Under the pieces are notes generated by a model. The model saw only the letters and a list, made by a program, of their open reading frames with translations. It ran no database searches and was not told the origin of the DNA. A stretch of DNA of 64,000 nt, taken from contig CM046842.1 of NCBI GenBank assembly GCA_025618425.1, positions 23,911,292 to 23,975,291 on the forward strand, in the 5' to 3' direction. Each line of letters starts with the position of its first letter. Positions within the stretch are counted from its first letter, which is position 1. The position numbers and the translations under genes are program-made. Below, piece after piece: positions 13,243 through 22,400 of this stretch. This stretch comes from Heliocidaris tuberculata (lineage: Eukaryota; Echinodermata; Echinoidea; Camarodonta; Echinometridae).

Positions 13243-13627
13243 GTTGTTGTTCTTCTTCTTCTTCTTATGATAACATCATCAATGCTGTTGTTACTATCAT
13301 CAGTATTTCTAGTTTTCCTTTTGTTTGTTTTGTTGTTTTTCTTTGTGCGTTAAAGGTCCCCCTTCCCAGGAACCAGAGCCTAAGCCACCTGCAGTGGAAT
13401 CCCAAGTACCCGGATGGGATTCGAAGAAGGTCCAGGATTGGCTGGCGGCAAACAACGTCACGACACGTAACAAAGCTTTGAAAAGTCTCAACGGAACACA
13501 ATTACTGCAGCTGAAGAAACAGCTGACCACAGTACCTCAAGCTTTCTATCAGTCCATGAAGGATGATCTCAAGGTCCCTTATCTCGATGTTCTTTCTCTT
13601 GCGGCAGCCCTTGAAAATTTACACTAG
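7929..13627 (+). CDS. Gene B: complete ARM-TIR-SAM protein, 713 aa
   Basis: Five exons: 7929-9207, 9996-10271, 11271-11372, 12555-12767 and 13356-13627 (stop). All introns are GT-AG and phase 1. The protein starts MGSSAST (possible myristoylation). It has a charged linker to about residue 95, C-x3-P-C-x2-C near 125-133, and armadillo-like helices from about 100 to 460. The TIR domain (about 482-620) has HIMLSYKWE at 482, WMDEDHMMGD near 512, SQDC near 549, Glu-553 and WLGG at 578. A Pro-rich linker leads to a SAM-like domain (643-712; W-x5-V-x2-WL and LLQLKKQL motifs). Glu-553 aligns with the NAD-hydrolase Glu of SARM1-type TIR domains, so enzymatic activity is plausible but unproven. The ATG at 7929 is chosen because it matches the start of gene A; an out-of-frame ATG lies at 7913. 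No AATAAA is near the stop; the first I noted is around 14494. The 5' UTR exon is not identified. Confidence 0.92.
9208..9995. other. Gene B intron 1
   Basis: Non-coding. It has a (GTT)n-rich stretch near 9530-9570. A degenerate repeat with 'tggtctttatagacag' type motifs fills about 9665-9840; its sub-units recur about every 40-60 bases. Confidence 0.7.
10500..10950. mobile_element. Inverted-repeat element in gene B intron 2
   Basis: The left part ('aacctagaaaagttctta', then 'gttcgtcttgtgcaatgtaacctgtga') is mirrored by the right part ('tcacaggttgcgttgcacgag', then 'agaacttttctaggtt'). Similar text at about 39040-39230 ('caggttacattgcaaaagatg', 'ggacttttctaggta', 'cataggactgtcgaatggac') shows it is a dispersed family. 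No coding capacity. Confidence 0.7.
11795..12015 (-). mobile_element. SINE body, (AAT)n-tailed family
   Basis: It matches the element at 32806-33050 in layout: an (AAT)-like tail, 'ttcttgtatag', 'gcgctcca', 'attattaccc', a hexamer-rich middle, 'gagtgtggcaa'-like text and 'tgtcttgc.aaaagac'. A tRNA-like head with a B box lies separately at 12352-12420 and may be the other end of the same copy, split by later insertion. It lies inside gene B intron 3. Confidence 0.65.
12352..12420 (-). mobile_element. tRNA-like SINE head
   Basis: On the minus strand: TGGTATAGTGGTT (A box) and GAGTTCGAATCTC (T-arm/B box). It lacks a clean acceptor stem, so it is called a SINE head rather than a tRNA gene. Confidence 0.55.
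12945..13265. repeat. (ATT)n/(ATC)n microsatellite in gene B intron 4
   Basis: About 320 bases of interrupted TTA/TTG/TCA triplets just before exon 5 of gene B. No coding function. Confidence 0.95.
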
Positions 13628-13891
13628 TTGATAAACCATATTTATGACGAGAATAATAGTTGATATTGCTAATTATTATGATAGTCATTATGATATTGAA
13701 AACAAATGATAGTAGCAATAATATTCATATAATCTAAATGTAAATGATAAAAATTGATAGAATAATGGTCATGATAATTATGGTACCAAGACGGCTATCA
13801 AATCAATACGAAGACTTAAACACCCGTTATACATTGCTCACAGCAGTGACGATAGTAGTAATAACAAGAGCAGTAATAATCGGGTCCGCTC

Positions 13892-14114
13892 GCTATTCAT
13901 AAGGACCGCTATTCAATGAATAGCGCTATTCATTTAACACGCGTTATGAATAGCGGTCCTTATGAATAGTTATGAATAGTGGTTCTTATGAATGGAGTTC
14001 CTTATGAATAGCGATTTAATTTGTCTATGGTTTGCTCACTATTTAGAAGGACCGCTATTCATACAAAACCGTTATTCATTTAGTCACGCGTTATGGATAG
14101 CGGTCCTTATGAAT
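13892..14114. repeat. Two hairpin units built on 'aaggaccgctattcat'
   Basis: Unit 1 (13892-13970) and unit 2 (14039-14114) each hold 'aaggaccgctattca' followed by its inverse 'atagcggtccttatgaat', separated by an 'acgcg' centre. Extra partial copies ('gaatagtggttcttatgaat') lie between them. Each unit could fold into a stem of about 20 pairs. Confidence 0.85.
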
Positions 14115-15804
14115 ATCGAGGTTACCCCGTAATAATAATCATATTGCTAATGATACGAGTAATAATCTTGAAGATTATAGAATGAGAATCTATTTCGCCA
14201 AATTTCAAAATCGCTTAGGGACAAGGCAGATCAATAATGTTGTTCGTCCTTCTAAGAGAAAACAGTGGCGGATTTAGGGGGTGGGGGCACTCCCGGCCCG
14301 TGCCCCCCCCCCCCCCTTTGAAAGAAAAGTATGCATTGTGCCCCTCCCCCTTCTAGAGAGGAAAAGCCTTTTTTTCTTTTTTTTTGTCAGAGGATTATGG
14401 ATGAAAACTGGACCCCATAACCTCCTAAGGAGCCCTACACTCAAATGCGTACATGGGACATCGTCTGCTGTGTACGATTCCAAATTACTCCTATAAATAA
14501 AGCGATTTGATTTGATTTTTTTTTTCTTCAAATTTTCAAAAAAGACATCATACTGATTGTCACATTAAATCTCCTTTAGAATTTGTAAGGATAAACTTAA
14601 TTTGCCTGATTTTGCAGATAATTTGTGGAAAAGACTTCACAGTGCTGAATCATTTGATTCTAAACATGCATTAAATTGTATTGAAACAGTACAGTGGCGG
14701 TGTTTTTCTCCGAGCCCAAACATGGCGACCGGTCATTTCAAACGTAGAGGGCGTTGCTTAGCTATCTTTCGCGATATCACTCCACATTTTGTGGTTGCTC
14801 AATAACTTTTGATTCAGAGCTCTACTATGCATAAATAGAAAGAGTAAATATTTCTGTACACATGGACTGGGTCCATTCATTTGCATAAACATACTCAGCT
14901 TTAAAATCCTTAAATTTGCATCCTATGGAAAGGTTTAAAATAAATTGGGTTTTTACAGTCAAATTGGTCATTTTTTCAACTTTTTGACAAAGTGCCTAAC
15001 TATGTATATTTTTTTTCAAAGAGATTACATTTTATTAGAACGATGTACAATGAAAAGAAAAGTATTATTATTTAAAAACAAAATGTGATCAATTTAGAAT
15101 TTGAATTATTCCTGTCACGAAAAGGTTAAGCCGAGTCATCATGGTTGCTGAAGTGAAGTTTATTTCATGTTTATACAGAAGTATTGTCGGTGAAAATTAA
15201 AGTGTAGTGACATTTTAGAATTTACATTTCATCAATCCGTTAAATAATATTCTTTCTAATTATGGAAAGATATCAAATGTCATTACTGACTACTATTTAA
15301 GATGGATTTATTGATATGATTATGAATTAAATATTTATGAATATTTCACCTTGATTACTTGGAATGATCTCAAAATCGTTCACTTGGGGTCATCAATTTA
15401 TTTCCTTGTGGATAAATAGGTATAAAGTTAAATTCAAGATTACACATATGACCTGATTCCGTCCTGTGATATACGGATGCAAGTTTGGCTGTTTGTTAAA
15501 TATTAAATATCATAAATATAGTTGATATTTCTGTTTTTATACTGCATTATTTTTCTGTTTATATTTGAAAACTCGAACTTTGAAGATTCTTACTTCCGTA
15601 ATGTTAATGTTATTGAAAATGATCTTGTTTGTTTACATCAGAATCGTTGATAGATTTTATTTGTATGATTTTCGAATATTCTTCGTTTATAAGTATTTAC
15701 AGTTTGTTCTAATGAAGTTTATATGCTTGAAATATTTCTTGATCTAAAATTGAAAAGAATATTTGCATTTTAATGAGAAATTGGAGATCAAATCTCCGTC
15801 ATTT

Positions 15805-16107
15805 TCTTCTTCTTCCCCCCCCCCCTCCTCCCCCCCCCCCCCTCCTCCTCCTCCTACTCCTCCTCCTCCTTCCTCTTCTCCTCCTCCTCCTCCTCCTCCT
15901 TCTTCTTCTTCTTCTTCTTCTTCTTCTTCTTCTTCTTCTTCTTCTTCTCCTCCTCCTCCTCCTCCTCCTCCCTCTCCTCCTCCTCCTCCTCCTCCTCCTC
16001 CTTCCTTCTTCTTCTTCTTCTTCTTCTTCTTCTTCTTCTTCTTCTTCTTCTTCTTTTTCTTCTTCTCCTCCTCCTCCCCCTTCTTCTTCTTCTTTTTCTT
16101 CTTCTTT
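15805..16107. repeat. (CCT)n/(CTT)n polypyrimidine array
   Basis: About 300 bases of pure pyrimidine on the plus strand in alternating blocks of CCT and CTT. The blocks form an imperfect mirror repeat. Confidence 0.98.
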
Positions 16108-17461
16108 ATTGCAGATATTCGATGTGAATAATAATACACAATTTGTGATTTGAAAATGCATCGAAAACAAAAAATAAACTCGACAAAACATCAAAATCTA
16201 GCAATGTTTCTTTCAGGAGAATTGTATACATCATCTAGTAGGCCTATTCCCATCAAGTTTAACGGGCGGTTTAATCGTGGGTCACACGTGGCCACTATCG
16301 TTTTGCTTAGTCCCGTACTATCGGTGGGGTTAAACGAGGATTTAGCCGGCTAAACGAGGATCTAGCCCCTCCCCCCCCCCCCCCGGATATGACGGTACTA
16401 AACGTAGCCCACTTTCTGTTCACATTGCATTTTGCCAAAGTGGGCTTACTCCACGATAGTATTATTTTATTTTAGCCCTGGAAAAAAGCAGGGTCGAGCC
16501 CAACCAAAGGTGGGACTACGTGTCAGATGGTGGGGATATTAAAACGCTCTGGCTAGGGAGGTAGTACAGGATTAAAACTGTAAATGAGAAGAGCAATAAA
16601 GAGATTCCGGGGTTAAGGATAGTATGGGTTAAAAAGATAAGTGTAAAAAGCCTATAAGTTAATCGTAAAGGACAGGTGTCGGGTGAACCTTTATTGGAAA
16701 ATCTCGTTATCGTTATCGATATCGGTCAAGTGTGACACCCGCTTTACTCTTTGATATTCATAAGGTGATTGAAAAAAAAATGTGGAAAGAAAATTTCAGA
16801 TTTTATCAGCTGCGAAAATGTGGATAAAAAATCTTCCGATATAATGCGTCAAAATAATTTTAAATATAATTTTTTCTTTAATTATAAACATACCCACATC
16901 TATGTTCCCTCTAAATATGTTTTTATTACTCTAGTCCTATTCGTTATTTGTTTGCTTGTTTGATAAATGCAAAACTAGAACTCGTGACAAATAAATGATT
17001 ATTTCTCTTCTTTTTTTGTGGGGGGGGGGGGTGGGGGATGAGGTGAGAAGGAGTATTATACCAAAGTTTCGCCGACGAGACATCATACTTCAAAATGTCA
17101 GTTATCGGTCGGATTGGGATCGGTTTTAGTGTGGCTGGGCTTTATTTTGACACAACTTGATCACACCAACGAGACTGACACCATACTGACTACAAACCGA
17201 ACAAATAATTGCATTACCCCCGAACGGATAAGAATCGGTTTGGAATCGATGTGGAGTTGGTTGACGGAATTACTGAGGTATAACACCTCCGCATGAAAAT
17301 AGCGAAGTACGAGTTAGACACATGATGGCGCTCTTGCATTGTTTAGCTCGGGTTAAGTTGAGCTATCACAACATTCCGTGTTAGCTTTATAACTTGAGGA
17401 AATATTGTTTTCAGCCCAATACAGACTCGGCTTGGATATTCCACATCTCCTTCACCCTTCC

Positions 17462-17465
17462 CCTC

Positions 17466-17520
<55 letters not shown>

Positions 17521-17525
17521 CCCAC
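17462..17525. repeat. (TC)n(AC)n microsatellite
   Basis: A run of CT dinucleotides passing directly into CA dinucleotides, flanked by C-rich sequence. Confidence 0.95.
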
Positions 17526-17661
17526 ACACGTACCCCTACACGCACAAACACAATAATCTTTCTCCCACTTTGTGTGTTTTTCTCTCCGATTCACTCCACC
17601 AGACATACATACCATCCCCCACCCCCCCCCCCCTCTCTCTCTCTCTCTCCCTCCATCTCCA

Positions 17662-17808
17662 GGGGCCCGTTGCACAAAACTAGCGTTTGAACGCAACTCA
17701 GGAAAATCAAACGCAACTTTATTTTCAGCAAATCAGAAGTGCGCATTAAGGACTTGCGTTTGATTTTTAGGAGTTCCTACTAAACGCAAGTTTTGTGCAA
17801 CGGGCCCC
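17662..17808. mobile_element. Palindromic MITE, GGGGCCCGTTGCACAAAACT ends
   Basis: The first 20 bases are the reverse complement of the last 20 within one or two mismatches, and the match extends inward through 'gcgttt'. Total length is 147 bases, with no coding capacity. Confidence 0.85.
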
Positions 17809-19165
17809 AGTACATGTATTACGTAAGAAGCTAATGAAAAATACAAAACTTCACTTCAGTGTCTCATTCTGCATAAAATCGACTTTTATCAGAATTATAT
17901 TTCAGTGAAAGCTTACATTTTCAGCGCATTCGTATCTCTGTATCTCTTTTTTTTTCATTTTTTATGGCTTTCATTAAACATTGAAGCCTGCTTTCTTTCG
18001 AACTTTATATATGTATATAGACTCTAAATAAGGTTTGATATTTGATATTGAAAAATAATTAAAAGAGAAGGGCAAATTCTTTACACATCAAAAATCCTTC
18101 GAACATCTCAAAATTCAGTTGGTCAAAACAAAGAAAATTGATCACTTATTTAAGGAAATTATTATGCCATAAGAAATAAGCCCTAAATTTTTGCATTTCA
18201 AGAAAACATCCTCTTATTCTAAATCAATTTTCCCCTAAAAGAACTTTAATAACAGAGGGAAAATAAGTTTTCCATTTGACAATTTGGCTACGGATCTTTT
18301 CTAACAGTTGTAATAATCTTTTCAATGGTCATTATAAATAGTATCAAATAAAGCTAACCTTGAAAAGCTCATTTTGGATTCGAAACGAAATGCCTTTCTT
18401 CCTTCCTGTCTGTGTCTGTGAAGCTCACAAATAGTTTGGTTCATCCTTTTTTTTCTGTCTGATGTTCGTACTTTCCTATCACTGTGATTATTTCCTTTTT
18501 GAAATATTTGCATTAAAATGTTCTTCTTCCGTAAGGAAAAAAAAATCGATTTTTAAAAGGTGTAGAACTTATAAAGTATGTATTCATTATCTTGAACTAG
18601 AAATATCAGTGTTACGTTTTGTTTCGTTGGGGCATAAATTCGACTTTTGGCAGGATGACGTAATGATACAATTACTCTCCTACACTAACTAATCACATTA
18701 AATGTAAATGTTGAAGTACGTTTCTTTTCCCGCTCAAAAATCGTTTTGAAACGACAAAAACCCGTTTTGGGCCTTTGACGTAAACTCAAGTGAATAAAAT
18801 TGCGAAAGATTATATAAATAGACTAGAAAGAAATATTAGTCGAAATTATGATATTATTTGACAGTTATGACGATTTGTATGGTGTTCTCATCTAATATTT
18901 TTCTGTGTAATCATCAACAAATGCCTGACCCAAACCTCTCGGGGGCAACAGTTCGAGGAAAACATTATGCAGCAGTTATGTCCTAGAAAAAGGGGTATCA
19001 AGACCACAACTTTGGTTAGATTTGACCTGCAGAACCTTTAATAAAAATTAATCTCAATTTATATCGAATAAAAGGTTCCTAAGAGTTGCATCAAGAGAAA
19101 AAGCCAATGATTACTTTAAGCCAGAGATCTTTTATAAGTGAAGGGAAGACGTCGCCTTCAAATGA

Positions 19166-19380
19166 TCCTACTCAGAGGCTTCCAGTGCTGCCGCTACAGA
19201 AGGCAGTGTAAAGACACTTATTTTATTACTATATAACTTAAGAAGCATACTTTGTGACAGTGGGAATGTGTAAATTTCTAACTGACCAATTCGCCACTTG
19301 CAGCTTTTAATAAATTAGACCTACTTTGGAAAGATATGCCATTCATAGGCTTTCGATTGCTGCCGGGTGGGAAAGAAGAC
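19166..19380 (-). pseudogene. Two relics of the SAM exon 3' end downstream of gene C
   Basis: Two stretches, about 19172-19207 ('gaggcttccagtgctgccgc') and 19336-19376 ('ataggctttcgattgctgcc'), resemble the end of exon 5 of gene C, whose stop lies at 19427. They sit in its probable 3' UTR. They parallel the relics downstream of gene D, suggesting the duplication preceded the C/D split or recurred. Confidence 0.55.
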
Positions 19381-19426
19381 CCACTTCTAACCAAGAAAGG
19401 TCCGATATCGCCCCAAACGGTCGTAT

Positions 19427-22400
19427 TCAAAGGCTTTCAAGAGCTGCAGCAAGAGAAAGAACTTCCATGTAAGGGACCTTCAGGTCTTCTTTCATTGACC
19501 GGTAGAAGGTATCCGGAGCCGTCGAAAGCTGCTTCTTCAACTGCAGCAATTGCAACCCGGTAAAGTTCTGAAGACTCTCGTTGGTAGAGCTGATGCTACT
19601 GGTTGCCAACCACTCGCGGACTTTGTGCACGTCCCAGCTACGGATGTCCTGCTCAGCAGATGCAACACCTCTCGCTCCTAAGACAGGGAGTTGGAAAAAA
19701 ACCTGTGTAATGCGTGTACTGAATTTCACTTTAGTTTTCATCTGAGCACGTCCTAGGCTTCAAACTTTCGAAATGAAAATATCTTTCAACAAACGTGAAT
19801 AAAGAAAAAAAAAGGATGTTTTGGTGTGGATCTTTTGGAAGGTATAATGTGAACTTGAGTTTCACAACTCTGGGCCCGTATTCAATTCAGTACCTAAGTA
19901 CGAAATATGAGTATTTTACTTAATTTTCTGCTTAGATAAAATACTTAAAGGGCAATCCAACCTTGATAATAAGATGATTAGAGTGAAAGCAGAAACATAA
20001 GAAAAACAGGATGGCAAAAGTTTGAAAGAAATCGGACAAGGACTAAGAAAGTTATGGATATTTGAAAAATGAGATCACTACATCTATGCAAATCTCAAAT
20101 TCGCAATTTGGTGAGTCAATTGTGACATTTTTGTGGACAACTCTCCCATTTGTCGTACACAAAAATATCATTAATTTACTTTTTTTCTTCAAGGCGCTTT
20201 TACCCTCGGGGCAGTACTAAAAATATATTGGAGATAGCATATTGTTATAGGTCCTCATGAACGAAAAGATCCTACTGAGTAATGCATTTTGGAAAAAAGT
20301 GTCATTTTAGTCATTTTTTGTGTTAGAGCGAATGGGGGAGTTGTCCACAGCTACATCACAGTGACATTACCTATTCGGCCAATTTGAAATTCCCATATGC
20401 ATAGTGATAACAACTTTCAAAAATTCATAACTTTCTTATTGCTTGTCCGATTTCGTTCAAACTTTCACCAATCTGCTTCTCTGATTTTTCCTCTTTCTTT
20501 CAAAGCAACTTGCTATAAAGGTTGGATTTCCCTATAAGCAACTTTTGTATTCATTTGAATCTTTGGGGCTAAGTATTTCACCCTAAGTATAAGTCTAGAA
20601 AGCTCACTAGCAGGCTTAAGGCAATTACTTGATTGGCTGGTATATGTGGCTTTCATACTAACAGTAAACTAGCTGCGCACAAGCAAATTACACAACCGCA
20701 CGCATGTAATGCCACGCAATTTTTGCGCTTTCTTTTGGACTGGCTGTGTGACGTCACAATGGCTATAAGTAATTATTCTGCCTCAAAGAAGCCTTGCTAA
20801 AGTAAAATACTAAGATATGATCTAACTAAGAGTTCAGCCGAGCCAAATGCTCAGTAAGTTACTTACTTGATGCCATAATAAAGTCAATGAATCACCAAGG
20901 GACATAATTTTTAACATCACCAAATTTGGATAACTCACTTTTTCTAATGTTATGCAAATGAGTTGAAACCAGAAACAGCATTCATTTATAAATGATAACT
21001 AAATGTATTAAAGTGATTTGTAAGTTAATCCAATTCCCCTTTCATTTTTAGGAAAAATGCAAAAAATCTCAAATTTTCCAAGGGGTATGAATAATTTTGA
21101 GGACAACTGTATATATGTATGGGTACATATACGAATGAGGGAATATAACATAAGAACAAATTTCTCACACATTGTAAATAATCAATTAATTCTAATAGAT
21201 AAATCCGCTATGGATCTAGCTAGTCATCAGGCTTGTCCTTGTTCAATATCCCCCTGTCCCTCAAAGAGAAAGGAATAAATTAACTGCCATGGGTTTGCAA
21301 GGGCTGCCTGTCGGTGTTTGTACCCGGTGTATAGCCGAATACCACTCAACCCGCCTCGTGGTCTAGTGGTTAAGGCGTTTGGCATGTTTGGCGTACAGTG
21401 CCAAGGACCCGGGTTCGACTCAAGGCGGAGACTGTTTTTGCAACCCCTGCAGTTATTTCCACAAAAGGAAGTCAGTAAGTAGGAACAATGAACAATAAAT
21501 GTAGGAACAATGGATCATATATATACATTATAATATCACTAAACCTAATATTGCCTTTTCGTCATTTACTATACAAAGTGTTAATAGTATATTCAAGACA
21601 ATATAGTACTTTTGAAACCATATTCATTACACCGTGTAGTGATAGAGATGGAATATGTCACTATGCATATCTGTACTTCAAGCGAAAATTAATTATGAAT
21701 GGAAGTGACATCAGCCCCCCCCCCCCCCCCCTCATGCCGACGCCTCTTGCACGTATACTATAATTTTTATTTTATTTTTTAGAGGGAAGACTTCATTACC
21801 TGACTGTACCAGTGGATTCTTCTGCAGTTCGTCCTCAATCTCTAAATCAATGATCCTGGGCAGCTGTTTGGGCACCTCATCAATATCGGGTACAGGGTAG
21901 TAAATCTTGCCAGCGGTGATGCCCCCTAGCCATCCTGTGGCCTTGAAGCGTTCGTTCACCTTCAACGGGACAATCCGTTTGTTGCAGTCATAGGCATATG
22001 TTGCCTCTGTGGAATTGACAGAGTTTTACATATTTAGCATAGGTATACTACACTGTTTCCAGATCATTAAACAAAACAGGTATGCCCAATATGATTGTAG
22101 GTCTACAACCTAGCTGTTGATTGTCTGGGTAATTTGATTTTTGGATCGGTTTGGTGCTTCTAGTCCACTAAACTTCACTGAAGGTTCACAAGACTTTAAA
22201 TTCGGGTTTTGCTTAACCTTTGGACTTGTAGAAGTTCCAAGACCAGTCTGCCTACCTTCTGAAAATGTATGGGTATACTTTAGACTTATATCACACTCAT
22301 CAATTTTCTCGATATCTGCATGGTTCATATTGCTCTTGAATCGGCTGGGTGTCTTTCATGATATCATCAGAACTGATAATGAGCTTCATACTGGCAGGCT

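Larger units (their letters stand above)
13628..19165. other. Spacer between genes B and C
   Basis: The two genes converge on this spacer. I see no gene. It holds the hairpin pair at 13892-14114, a 'cagtggcggattta' repeat edge with G/C runs near 14266-14320, a long polypyrimidine array (15805-16107), a TC/CA microsatellite (17462-17525) and a palindromic MITE (17662-17808). The parts 14540-15800 and 17810-19160 are plain AT-rich sequence. Confidence 0.8.
19678..21799. other. Gene C intron 4
   Basis: Non-coding. It holds a long inverted-repeat MITE (19949-20534) inside sequence that starts 'gggcccgtattcaa' at about 19873, a tRNA-like SINE head (21350-21430) and a C-run at 21716-21732. Confidence 0.8.

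Noticed and set aside
15744..16194. Long open frames of poly-Ser, poly-Pro, poly-Glu or poly-Arg
   Set aside because: They are produced by the CTT/CCT array on both strands and in several frames, with no splice signals or conserved sequence.
21350..21432. Functional tRNA gene
   Set aside because: A and B boxes are present but the acceptor and T stems do not pair properly; a SINE head fits better.
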